Positions 1 through 6,829 of a DNA stretch of 10,514 bases are shown here, piece after piece. The position numbers and the translations under genes are program-made. The stretch spans positions 1 to 10,514 of the forward strand of contig CALCQT010000182.1 of the NCBI GenBank assembly GCA_937894825.1. The letters are read 5' to 3'. Numbering within the stretch: position 1 is the first letter of the stretch; every line of letters begins with the position of its first letter. Origin of the DNA: an uncultured Anaerolineaceae bacterium (GTDB lineage: Bacteria > Chloroflexota > Anaerolineae > Anaerolineales > Anaerolineaceae). A model generated the notes under the pieces. The model was not told where the DNA came from. It saw only the letters and a list, made by a program, of their open reading frames with translations, and ran no database searches.

Positions 1-115
1 GATCAATTGTTGTGGAATGATGATTTCCATGTCAATCGGACGCTTCGTACAACCCCAAATAGCGGCAGCTCCCGGTCCTTACGCCGGGGAAATCATCATT
101 CCACAACAATTGATC
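1..115. repeat. Perfect 28-bp inverted repeat at the window's left edge
   Basis: Bases 1-28 are the exact reverse complement of bases 88-115, separated by 59 bases; the symmetry stops at 29 against 87. The right arm lies inside the first coding region and encodes the segment GEIIIPQQLIG in what looks like normal protein sequence. The left arm ends exactly at base 1. This is seen directly. A long perfect repeat that stops at a sequence end and has one arm inside a gene is typical of a fold-back chimera at a contig end, so the first 28 bases may not belong to the genome. A genuine inverted repeat continuing to the left cannot be excluded. Confidence 0.9.
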
Positions 116-751
116 GGCACCTTTGCGTTTGACCTGGAGTTGCCGGTTTACCCGATGGAAACACGGGAATTAGCCGAAACAAGTAAAGTGAACAACATTC
201 GCATGCGTATGATCGGGATCGAATCCACCCCGGCCGGGTCGGATATCACGCTTTGTTATCAGAAGCCTTCTTCAGCAGATTGGACATTCCCTTATGGCGA
301 AAAAACAGTTGATTTGAAATCTGAGACCGATTCAGCGGCTTTTTCCGCATATGAAGTAGTTTATGATCAGGATTTTGGTGCTGCATACAATGACACTGCG
401 GAAAAGCCGGAGTTTCCGTTGGTTCCGGAAGAAGGAGAGCGCTGCGTCCGGCTTCATTTCGATTTGGGGAAAACAGCTTCTCCGCAGAAAATGTCCCTGA
501 CCATCCCACAGCTCCGGCAATCTCCGCCGGATATGATCCCGCAGGAAGAGCTTGACGCGATCCGGAAGCCGCTGAAGGAACTGGGGATCGAATTTGTGCA
601 GATTCTCAGCACGACCGGCGGCGGTGGCGGTGGCGGATTTGAGATCACCGCACCGGAAGGGATGAACGACATAGAAGCGTATGAAGAGGTTCAACGCCTG
701 CTGGGCTATACCTATGACGGGCCATGGGTGTTCGAGTTCGAATTGCCGTAA
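17..751 (+). CDS. Hypothetical protein, probably extracytoplasmic beta-rich domain; 5' end unreliable
   Basis: I do not recognise a named family. The frame is open to the left edge (from base 2) and the first ATG at 17 lies inside the inverted-repeat arm, so MMISMS may be artefactual and the true N-terminus is probably missing. The readable part (about residues 7-244) has alternating hydrophobic strands, such as GTFAFDLELPVYP and IRMRMIGIESTPAGSDITLCY. These resemble beta-sandwich domains at the outer ends of membrane-anchored anti-sigma-like proteins in Gram-positive and Chloroflexi-type bacteria; this is inference from style. No transmembrane segment or signal peptide is visible, as expected if the front is lost. 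Near the C-terminus is a run of seven glycines (about residues 201-207) before an acidic end, FEFELP. The gene ends in TAA and is followed by a terminator, so it is transcribed separately from the sugar operon. Confidence 0.6.
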   Translation: MMISMSIGRFVQPQIAAAPGPYAGEIIIPQQLIGTFAFDLELPVYPMETRELAETSKVNNIRMRMIGIESTPAGSDITLCYQKPSSADWTFPYGEKTVDLKSETDSAAFSAYEVVYDQDFGAAYNDTAEKPEFPLVPEEGERCVRLHFDLGKTASPQKMSLTIPQLRQSPPDMIPQEELDAIRKPLKELGIEFVQILSTTGGGGGGGFEITAPEGMNDIEAYEEVQRLLGYTYDGPWVFEFELP

Positions 752-812
752 AAAAGAAAAATGCCCTCTTATTCTTAACGACTGATCAGTGTATAAAATC
801 TGATTAACAAGA

Positions 813-852
813 AAGAGGTTATTTCGTAAACATGGGATAGCCTCTTCTTTTT
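813..852 (+). terminator. Factor-independent terminator after the first gene
   Basis: AAGAGGTTAT (813-822) pairs with ATAGCCTCTT (837-846) over 10 bp, including one G-T pair, around a 14-base loop. It is followed by a T-rich run from 848. It lies 61 bases after the stop codon of the first gene and upstream of the rbsR promoter, so it separates the two units. A second copy of CCTCTT at 765-770 could compete for the same left arm, but its role, if any, is unclear. Confidence 0.75.
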
Positions 853-885
853 CGTTTGTCATGAATTTTCAGGAAGAACATCCTA

Positions 886-914
886 TTGCGGTCTCAATAT
901 AGCCGTATTATGAT
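886..914 (+). promoter_or_regulatory. Candidate sigma-70 promoter of the rbs operon
   Basis: TTGCGG (886-891), a 17-base spacer, then TATGAT (909-914) give a reasonable -35/-10 pair. Predicted transcription would begin near 921, a few bases before the operator cores. TATTAT at 906-911 is an alternative -10 with a spacer that is too short. This is inferred from sequence alone. Confidence 0.5.
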
Positions 915-926
915 CATTTCATTGAA

Positions 927-953
927 GCAAACGTTTTGGCAAACGTTTGGCAA
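927..953. promoter_or_regulatory. Tandem LacI-family (PurR/RbsR-type) operators
   Basis: GCAAACGTTT occurs twice, at 927-936 and 939-948, with centres 12 bp apart. The second copy is the core of an 18-bp palindrome, TTGGCAAACGTTTGGCAA (936-953), with one mismatched pair. The AAACGTTT core with its central CpG is the classical site of PurR and RbsR proteins. The rbsR product has a PurR-like recognition helix (VSITTVSH) and the hinge Leu of LARGL, which fits. The site lies just downstream of the predicted start of transcription and 13 bases before the rbsR ATG, so repression would be autogenous and would cover the whole operon. Confidence 0.8.
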
Positions 954-966
954 TGGATAAAGACCA

Positions 967-2010
967 ATGCAAAATACTGTACCCACCATCAAAGATGTCG
1001 CTCGGATCGCGAATGTGTCCATCACGACCGTCTCGCACACCATCAACGGCACACGCAAAGTCAGCGAAGAGCTCCGCACCCGGGTTTACGAAGCCATGGA
1101 CGTGCTGGGTTACCAGCAGAACTCCCTGGCCCGCGGCCTCCGTCTGGGCGAGACCCGCACCATCGGCATCATCATCCCGGATAACTCCAACCCATTTTTT
1201 GCCGATATCGCCCGTTACATCGAAAATGCGGGTTTTGAAAATGGATACAGCGCCATTCTCTGCAACAGCGATGATCTGCCGGAAAAGGAACTGACGTACA
1301 TTCAGGTCCTGATCGAAAAGCAGGTGGATGGCATTATTTTCATCACCGCGGGCAAAAACAGCCGGTCCATTGAACGGCTGCAAAAGAGCCGCATTCCGGT
1401 CGTCATTGTTGATCGTCATTTTGAGGCTGCCTCTATGGATGAAGTCTACGTGGACAACTACCGTGGCGCTTTCGAAGCGACAAAACATCTGATCGCACTC
1501 GGGCACCGCCGGATCGGGCTAGTCAGCGGACCTTCCGTCACCGACACCAGTTCCAGCCGTTTTGCAGGGTACCGTGACGCACTCAGCCAATTCGGCATTC
1601 CTTTTGACGAAACAATGATCTATGCGGGAAATTTCAGACCCGAAAGCGGTCGTCAAGGCGTTCGTCAGCTGATGAAAAGCAGCAATTTGCCAACAGCGAT
1701 ATTCTGCCTGAACGACATGATGGCTGTCGCAGCGATTAATGAACTGCAAAAAATGGACCTTCAGGTTCCACAGGATGTCTCCGTCATCGGTTATGACGAT
1801 GTGGGCATTCTGAGTGAATTGGCCGAAAATTTGACCACCGTGCATCAGCCGATTGACCAGATGGCAACGATTGCCAGCCGCATGGTGATTGAACGAATCC
1901 AAAATAAAGAAACAACTTTCGAGAAAAAAGTCGAAATCTTGCAGCCTTCCCTGATTATCCGTTCATCAACCGGTAAACGAAGAAGACATGAAATCAATCC
2001 TGTCCCATAA
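967..2010 (+). CDS. rbsR: LacI-family transcriptional repressor of the ribose-type operon
   Basis: This is a 347-residue LacI/GalR-family repressor, the usual length. Residues 7-27 form the helix-turn-helix (TIKDVARIANVSITTVSHTIN), almost the PurR/RbsR sequence, followed by the hinge helix with N52-S-L-A-R-G-L58. From about residue 65 there is a periplasmic-binding-protein-like effector domain (TIGIIIPDNSNPFF, VDGIIFITAG, FCLNDMMAV, VSVIGYDDVGI). By family knowledge it binds the operator as a dimer and releases when the sugar or sugar phosphate binds. Position and operator type argue for RbsR over PurR: it is the first gene of an operon for sugar uptake and phosphorylation. ATG 967 has no good Shine-Dalgarno sequence but places the HTH at the canonical distance; other nearby ATGs are out of frame. 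rbsK follows after 15 bases. Confidence 0.88.
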   Translation: MQNTVPTIKDVARIANVSITTVSHTINGTRKVSEELRTRVYEAMDVLGYQQNSLARGLRLGETRTIGIIIPDNSNPFFADIARYIENAGFENGYSAILCNSDDLPEKELTYIQVLIEKQVDGIIFITAGKNSRSIERLQKSRIPVVIVDRHFEAASMDEVYVDNYRGAFEATKHLIALGHRRIGLVSGPSVTDTSSSRFAGYRDALSQFGIPFDETMIYAGNFRPESGRQGVRQLMKSSNLPTAIFCLNDMMAVAAINELQKMDLQVPQDVSVIGYDDVGILSELAENLTTVHQPIDQMATIASRMVIERIQNKETTFEKKVEILQPSLIIRSSTGKRRRHEINPVP

Positions 2011-2025
2011 AGGAACTCTATACGA

Positions 2026-2955
2026 ATGAAAATCACAGTAATCGGAAGTTTAAACATGGATTTGGTGGTCCGGGTGGAGCGCGCTCCCAAAGGCGGTGAG
2101 ACGATCAGCGGAAGTGAACTCCGGCAAATCTGTGGTGGCAAAGGGGCCAACCAGGCTGTGGCGATCGGAAAATTGAACTGCGATGTGCGGATGGCCGGAG
2201 TGGTCGGTGACGATGCTTTCGGCAAAGAACTGATGGCGAATCTGGAACGGAACCATGTCGGAACTGATTTTGTTCACACCGCGGAAAATACTGCCAGCGG
2301 AACAGCCATGATCGTTGTCGAGGAGAATGGCGAAAATCGCATCATCATTTCACCCGGGGCAAACGGAAAGGTGCGTTGGAGTGACGTCCGGTCAGCGGTT
2401 GAAGAAATTGAAGCGGGAGATATTTGCTTGCTGCAATTTGAAATCCCGTCCAAAACGGTTTTTGAGTCGATCCGGCAGGCCAATGAAAAAGGAGCCACGG
2501 TCGTTTTCAACCCGGCGCCAATGAAGCCTATTCCGGATGAGATATTGGCTTGTGTAAACTACCTGATCACGAATGAGACGGAAACGGAAATGCTGACCGG
2601 CATCCCTTCCGACACCGAAGAGAACATCCGAAGACAATCCGAAATTTTGCTTGCAAAAGGCGTGAGTTGCGCAATTATTACACTGGGCGACAAAGGCGCC
2701 TTTTACAATAATGGGAGCGAAAGCCGGTTCGTTCCCGGTTTTGAGGTGACAGCAGTCGATACAACAGGTGCCGGCGACGCTTTTATTGCCGGGCTTTGTT
2801 ACGGACTGATGAAACAATTTTCGCTGGAAAAATGTGTATCGCTTGGTTCTGTGGCCGGGGCAATCACGGTGACGCGTCTTGGCGCGCAATCTTCGTTGCC
2901 CTCAGAACAGGAGATCATGTTTTTTGCAAAACAGGCAATCATTTGCCTGGACTGA
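2026..2955 (+). CDS. rbsK: Ribokinase (PfkB family)
   Basis: It phosphorylates ribose to ribose-5-phosphate with ATP in the cytoplasm, feeding the pentose phosphate pathway. The 309 residues match E. coli RbsK in length. Visible family signatures are the N-terminal GSLNMDLVVRVERAPKGGET, the substrate-binding GGKGANQA at residues 37-44, the ITLGDKGA strand, and the PfkB C-terminal motif DTTGAGDAF with catalytic base D251. AAGGA at 2010-2014 is a ribosome site 11 bases before ATG. The gene sits between the repressor and the binding protein with gaps of 15 and 19 bases, so it is clearly part of the operon. PfkB enzymes vary in substrate; the ribose assignment rests on sequence resemblance and neighbours. 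Confidence 0.9.
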   Translation: MKITVIGSLNMDLVVRVERAPKGGETISGSELRQICGGKGANQAVAIGKLNCDVRMAGVVGDDAFGKELMANLERNHVGTDFVHTAENTASGTAMIVVEENGENRIIISPGANGKVRWSDVRSAVEEIEAGDICLLQFEIPSKTVFESIRQANEKGATVVFNPAPMKPIPDEILACVNYLITNETETEMLTGIPSDTEENIRRQSEILLAKGVSCAIITLGDKGAFYNNGSESRFVPGFEVTAVDTTGAGDAFIAGLCYGLMKQFSLEKCVSLGSVAGAITVTRLGAQSSLPSEQEIMFFAKQAIICLD

Positions 2956-2974
2956 AAAAAGATAGGAGAACAAA

Positions 2975-3919
2975 ATGAAAAAGATGAATCGTATTTTGGG
3001 GTTTGTCCTGGTAGCAGTCCTTCTCTTGGGAGTCATTTCTCCCGTCGCGGCGCAGGATGACAAACCGGTAGTCGGTGTTGTATTGAAATCACTGGCAAAT
3101 GAATTCTTCAAAACCTTACAGGAAGGCGCAGAAGCTTGGGCAAAGGAAGATGGCCGTTATACTTTGGACATCAAAGGAATGAACTCCGAGACCGATATCG
3201 ACACCCAGCTCAGCATCATGGACACCTTCATTTCCCAAGGCGTCGACATGATTATTCTGGCCCCGGCAGATTCCTCGGCTTTGGTTCCTTCTGTTGTCAA
3301 GGCACAGGCAGCCGGTATTCCGGTTGTGAACTTTGACGTCAGACTGGATGCTGAGCAACTGAAAGCCAATGGGCTGGAAGATTTCTTGTTCGTCGGTCCG
3401 GACAACGAAGAAGGCGCCTACCTGGCTGGTATGGCATTAGCCGAAAAGATCGGTGAAGGCGGAAAAGTTTTCATCATTGAAGGCAACCCCGGCGCGGATA
3501 ACGCAATCGCGCGCAAGGCCGGCTTTGATAAAGCTGTCGCCGAAGGTAAGCTGGAACTGCTTGAATCCAGCACTGCCCACTGGGAAACTGAAGAAGCAAA
3601 CGCATTGGTCGCCAACCTGCTGACAAAATATCCTGAAGTCCAGGGTATCATGTGCGCAAACGACTCCATGGTCCTCGGCGCTCAGAAAGCAGTTGAAGCA
3701 GCCGGACGCGATGATATTCAGATTGTTGGATTTGACAATATCGCCGCAGTACAGGATCTGATTAAACAAGGGAAAGCCCTGGCAACTGTTGACCAATTTG
3801 GCGCCGACATGGTGAAAATGGCAATCGAAGTTGGGCAAAAAATCATCGATGGTGAAATTGAACCGCTCGGTTGGGAGAAAACCCCCGTTAAATTGATCAC
3901 AATTGAAGATTTAGAATAA
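2975..3919 (+). CDS. rbsB: Sugar ABC transporter substrate-binding protein, RbsB type
   Basis: This is the extracytoplasmic sugar receptor of the importer, 314 residues. It begins with a Sec signal peptide (MKKMNRI, hydrophobic core to about residue 22, likely cut near SPVAA-Q). There is no lipobox cysteine, so it is not an obvious lipoprotein. The Peripla_BP_4 fold follows: VGVVLKSLANEFF, VDMIILAPADS, GIPVVNFDVRLD, MCANDSMVLGA, IQIVGFDN, ATVDQF. Compared by eye with E. coli RbsB, the residues matching N13, F15, F16, D89, N190, F214, D215 and Q235 are kept. N64 is Ala (A96), R90 is Val (V122) and F164 is Trp, so the ligand may not be ribose itself. AGGAG at 2964-2968 is a strong ribosome site. 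A hairpin directly after the gene could protect its transcript, which fits the need for excess binding protein. Confidence 0.9.
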   Translation: MKKMNRILGFVLVAVLLLGVISPVAAQDDKPVVGVVLKSLANEFFKTLQEGAEAWAKEDGRYTLDIKGMNSETDIDTQLSIMDTFISQGVDMIILAPADSSALVPSVVKAQAAGIPVVNFDVRLDAEQLKANGLEDFLFVGPDNEEGAYLAGMALAEKIGEGGKVFIIEGNPGADNAIARKAGFDKAVAEGKLELLESSTAHWETEEANALVANLLTKYPEVQGIMCANDSMVLGAQKAVEAAGRDDIQIVGFDNIAAVQDLIKQGKALATVDQFGADMVKMAIEVGQKIIDGEIEPLGWEKTPVKLITIEDLE

Positions 3920-3934
3920 TATCGAATAGGATTT

Positions 3935-3970
3935 TGGCATCCTTTCTCGTGGCCAGGAGAAAGGATGCCA
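3935..3970 (+). promoter_or_regulatory. Perfect 14-bp intercistronic hairpin after rbsB
   Basis: Bases 3935-3948 (TGGCATCCTTTCTC) pair without mismatch with 3957-3970 (GAGAAAGGATGCCA) around an 8-base loop, 15 bases after the rbsB stop. The tail TCCTTCTTAC is pyrimidine-rich but lacks a real T run, so it is at best a leaky terminator. A hairpin here is known in sugar and maltose importer operons to keep binding-protein mRNA more abundant than that of the membrane genes; that role is inferred here. Confidence 0.8.
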
Positions 3971-4233
3971 TCCTTCTTACAGGTGCCAGCCGGCGAATAT
4001 CCGGATAGAAACCGGCAAGAACAAAAATAGTTTTCATCAGGATTGGCTGAAAAAGAAGCGTGCCGATTTCGTGCAGAACTTAAGCACGCCGGAGAACCAC
4101 CCAATACAAAAACATACCTTATTGTACTCATAATTTTTTCTTTGAACAGGCAATCGGGCGGGGACAGGGAATGTTTGTTGTCTTGTTTTCAGGATGCAGC
4201 AATTAACAAGGTTCAAAAAATAAAGGTGTATTT
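3971..4233 (+). other. Long rbsB-rbsA spacer without a gene
   Basis: No convincing gene is seen in these 263 bases. A 64-codon open frame from a TTG at 4043 runs into rbsA but has no ribosome site and no family resemblance. Possible RNA structure: GCCGG (3989-3993) with CCGGC (4012-4016); and GCGTGC (4058-4063), or alternatively CGTGC (4070-4074), with GCACGC (4084-4089). CATAAT at 4129-4134 resembles a -10 box but has no good -35. AAAGGTG at 4222-4228 is the ribosome site of rbsA. It may be a plain leader, an internal promoter region or an uncharacterised leader RNA; the sequence does not decide. Confidence 0.45.
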
Positions 4234-5775
4234 ATGAACGATATCAATATTATCGAATTAAAAAACATTACCAAGCGATTCCCTGGAGTTACAGCCCTAA
4301 AGCAGGTAAATTTAGAAATCATTCAGGGGGAAGTCCATATTCTGGTTGGGCAAAATGGCGCCGGGAAATCCAGTCTGGTTAAATTACTCACCGGAATATA
4401 TCATCCGGACGAGGGAGAAATCTTTTTTGAAGGAAGGCCATATGAACCCCGGACGACATTTGATGCGTTTCAGAACGGTATCCGTGTAGTCCATCAGGAA
4501 TTCAATCTGCTTCCATACTTATCTGTAGCTGAAAACATCTTTTTTGAAAAGCTGCCCTCTCATGGCGGATTGGTCAACTATAACAAACTCTACAAGGACA
4601 CTGAATCCGCACTTGCAAAAGTCGGTCTGAACATTTCCCCAAAGACACGCGTGGAAACACTTGGCGTCGCGCAGATGCAACTCGTCGAAATTGCGAAAGC
4701 GATCCACAACGAAAGCAAAGTTCTGATCATGGATGAACCAACCGCGACGTTGACACCCAAAGAAATCAGCCGCCTGTTTGAAATTATTTCCGATCTAAAA
4801 TCCAAAGGCGTCACGATCATTTATATCTCTCATCACTTGCAGGAAATTTATGAAATTGGCGATCGTGTAACGGTACTGAGAAACGGCGAATGGGTAACGA
4901 CCCGGCCGCTCAAAGAATTAATGATTCCTGATCTGGTAAAACTGATGGTCGGGAAGGAGATTGAAAACGAATATCCTTTTGATGATACTGTGAAAGTTGG
5001 CGAGAAAATATTCAGTGTTGAAAATCTGCGTTATCGCGGGAACAAGCACAACATCTCGTTCACGGTACGAGCAGGGGAGATCCTTGGGATATCCGGATTA
5101 GTAGGGTCCGGACGGACAGAAACAATGCGAGCCATCTTTGGCGCAGATCAAAGAGAGGATGGCAAAATTTTTCTCCATAACAAAGAAATAACAATACAGT
5201 CACCCAAAGATGCAGTAAAAAATGGGATCAGTCTGCTGACTGAAGACAGGAAAACACAGGGCGTGATCCTCTCCATGAACATTGCTGTCAATCAGACAAT
5301 AACCGCTTTGGAGAAAATATCTAAGAATGGTCTTTTACAGAATAATACTGAATTGAGAGAATCTGAAAAACTGGTCCGTGACATTGGAATCGTTTGTCCT
5401 TCAATCAATCAGCTTGTAAGAAATCTTTCCGGCGGGAACCAGCAGAAAGTTGTTTTGGCAAAATGGCTTTTTCGGGATGCGGAAATTCTAATCTTCGATG
5501 AGCCGACCCGCGGTATCGACGTTGGCGCCCGCTATGAGATTTACCTGCTTTTATGGAAATTGGCAGCCTTAGGAAAAGGAATTATTGTTGTTTCATCAGA
5601 TTTGGACGAACTGATCGGGATTTGCCATCGTATCCTTGTTTTTTCAGACGGAAAAATTACCGGCGAAGTAAATCGCGAAGAATTTGACCAGGAAAGAATT
5701 CTTTCTTTCGCATATGCTGAATACATTCATCAAAACGCACAGGACCTCAACCATGAAATCAAAACGCTCAATTAA
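4234..5775 (+). CDS. rbsA: Sugar ABC transporter ATP-binding protein, RbsA type (two fused ATPase domains)
   Basis: It powers sugar import on the cytoplasmic face by ATP hydrolysis, paired with RbsC. The 513 residues hold two ABC domains, as usual for the CUT2 family (E. coli RbsA is 501). Domain 1 has an intact Walker A, GQNGAGKSS (39-47), a degenerate signature LGVAQMQ (143-149) and Walker B VLIMDE (163-168). Domain 2 has the typical CUT2 degenerate Walker A, GLVGSGRTE (288-296, no lysine), a good signature NLSGGNQQ (397-404) and Walker B ILIFDE (418-423). The asymmetric pattern of intact and degenerate sites is normal for this family, not damage. The 3' end overlaps rbsC by 23 bases, which suggests coupled translation. 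Confidence 0.92.
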   Translation: MNDINIIELKNITKRFPGVTALKQVNLEIIQGEVHILVGQNGAGKSSLVKLLTGIYHPDEGEIFFEGRPYEPRTTFDAFQNGIRVVHQEFNLLPYLSVAENIFFEKLPSHGGLVNYNKLYKDTESALAKVGLNISPKTRVETLGVAQMQLVEIAKAIHNESKVLIMDEPTATLTPKEISRLFEIISDLKSKGVTIIYISHHLQEIYEIGDRVTVLRNGEWVTTRPLKELMIPDLVKLMVGKEIENEYPFDDTVKVGEKIFSVENLRYRGNKHNISFTVRAGEILGISGLVGSGRTETMRAIFGADQREDGKIFLHNKEITIQSPKDAVKNGISLLTEDRKTQGVILSMNIAVNQTITALEKISKNGLLQNNTELRESEKLVRDIGIVCPSINQLVRNLSGGNQQKVVLAKWLFRDAEILIFDEPTRGIDVGARYEIYLLLWKLAALGKGIIVVSSDLDELIGICHRILVFSDGKITGEVNREEFDQERILSFAYAEYIHQNAQDLNHEIKTLN

Positions 5776-6727
5776 TTTCATTCTTCAGGAAGGCGGCATC
5801 GGACTGATACTGATTTTTATCGTCATTATTTTCGCTCTGACCGCGCCTCGCTTTGCCACGTTATTGAACTTCACAAACATCATGCAGCAGATCAGTATCA
5901 ATACCGCCATCTCGGTAGGAATGACCTTTGTCATCCTTCTGGGAGGCATTGATCTCTCGGTTGGATCAGTGCTGGCACTGGCGACCATTCTGGCAGGAAA
6001 GGTTTTAATCACCGAAAATATGTCAATCCCCGCAGCCGTCGTGCTTTCGGCACTTGCAGGAATTGGAGTCGGCATGCTTTGCGGTTTATTCAATGGTTTC
6101 GTTTCGGTGCGATGGAAAATTCCGCCTTTTATCGTCACACTGGGCATGATGAACATCGCGCGCGGCGCGGCATTGCAAATCAGCAACAGCCGTACAATTT
6201 TCGGATTCCCGACATCCTTCAATAAATTTGGAACCGTCAACTTATTCAATGTCCTGCCATCGATTTTTCTAATCGCGCTGGCCTTGGTGATCATCGGACA
6301 CTTCATTTTGAAATATACGGTTTTTGGCCGCATGATCTATGCGATCGGAAATAATGAAGAAGCGGTCCGTCTCTCCGGACATAATACAGCTATTTATAAA
6401 ATCGCGGCGTTCGCGTTTTGTGGATTTACTGTTGGGGTCGCTGCAATCATGTATATGCTGCGTCTGAACATAGCCAGTCCAATCCTGGGAACCGGGTTTG
6501 ATATGAACGCAATCGCGGCCACAGTAATCGGTGGGACCAGCATGAGTGGGGGAAAAGGTTCCATGGTAGGCACCTTTCTCGGCGCATGCATCATCGGAGT
6601 CTTAAATAACGGTCTATTGCTGATCGGGTTAGGCGATAACGCCCGTCAGATTGTCACCGGATTCATCATTATCTTCGCAGTCGTAATTGACACATACCGG
6701 GTGAAATTCGCCAATCGGACAGAATGA
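5753..6727 (+). CDS. rbsC: Sugar ABC transporter permease, RbsC type
   Basis: This is the membrane channel of the importer (BPD_transp_2 family), 324 residues and close to E. coli RbsC (321). It is highly hydrophobic, with about 8-10 membrane segments starting at GLILIFIVIIFAL (17-29). It shows the family motif GGIDLSVGS at 64-72 and the cytoplasmic loop AIGNNEEAVRLSGHN, which contacts the ATPase. I chose ATG 5753 (MKSKRS) with AGGA at 5741-5744. A longer frame from a TTG at 5684 would add 23 residues that read as a shadow of the rbsA end. The start lies inside the rbsA 3' end (overlap 23 bases). It is the last gene of the operon; a hairpin follows at 6781. Confidence 0.9.
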   Translation: MKSKRSINFILQEGGIGLILIFIVIIFALTAPRFATLLNFTNIMQQISINTAISVGMTFVILLGGIDLSVGSVLALATILAGKVLITENMSIPAAVVLSALAGIGVGMLCGLFNGFVSVRWKIPPFIVTLGMMNIARGAALQISNSRTIFGFPTSFNKFGTVNLFNVLPSIFLIALALVIIGHFILKYTVFGRMIYAIGNNEEAVRLSGHNTAIYKIAAFAFCGFTVGVAAIMYMLRLNIASPILGTGFDMNAIAATVIGGTSMSGGKGSMVGTFLGACIIGVLNNGLLLIGLGDNARQIVTGFIIIFAVVIDTYRVKFANRTE

Positions 6728-6780
6728 TTTTTCAAACAAACAGAAATGAAAGCGACACAAAACTAAAAAACCGATCAGAT

Positions 6781-6823
6781 ACAAACTGTCCTCCCATATT
6801 TTCTTTATGGAAGGACAGTTTGT
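6781..6823. terminator. Hairpin between convergent rbsC and ldhA, probable bidirectional terminator
   Basis: ACAAACTGTCCT (6781-6792) pairs perfectly with AGGACAGTTTGT (6812-6823). After one mismatch a further 5 bp form (6794-6798 with 6806-6810), closing on a 7-base loop. It lies 53 bases after the rbsC stop and 6 bases after the ldhA stop on the other strand. Neither side has an ideal T run: GTTTGTTTAA borders it on the + side, and a run of six T begins about 10 bases beyond it on the - side. Termination is likely but may be imperfect. Confidence 0.7.
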
Positions 6824-6829
6824 TTAACC

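Noticed and set aside
332..862. A 176-codon open frame on the - strand opposite the first gene
   Set aside because: It is antisense to a better coding frame and would run through the terminator; its protein has no recognisable features.
919..1506. A 195-codon open frame on the - strand opposite rbsR
   Set aside because: It is a shadow of the rbsR coding frame; rbsR has clear domain motifs.
4084..4105. Sequence slightly like a cobalamin-riboswitch B12 box or a ydaO-type core
   Set aside because: Only a short GCCGGAGAACC-like match; the other conserved elements of either riboswitch are not present around it.
4043..4237. A 64-codon open frame in the rbsB-rbsA spacer
   Set aside because: It starts at TTG with no ribosome site, shows mixed composition with no family resemblance, and runs into the rbsA start.
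5684..5752. N-terminal extension of rbsC from TTG 5684
   Set aside because: The added 23 residues overlap rbsA in another frame, and ATG 5753 has a ribosome site and gives the normal family length.
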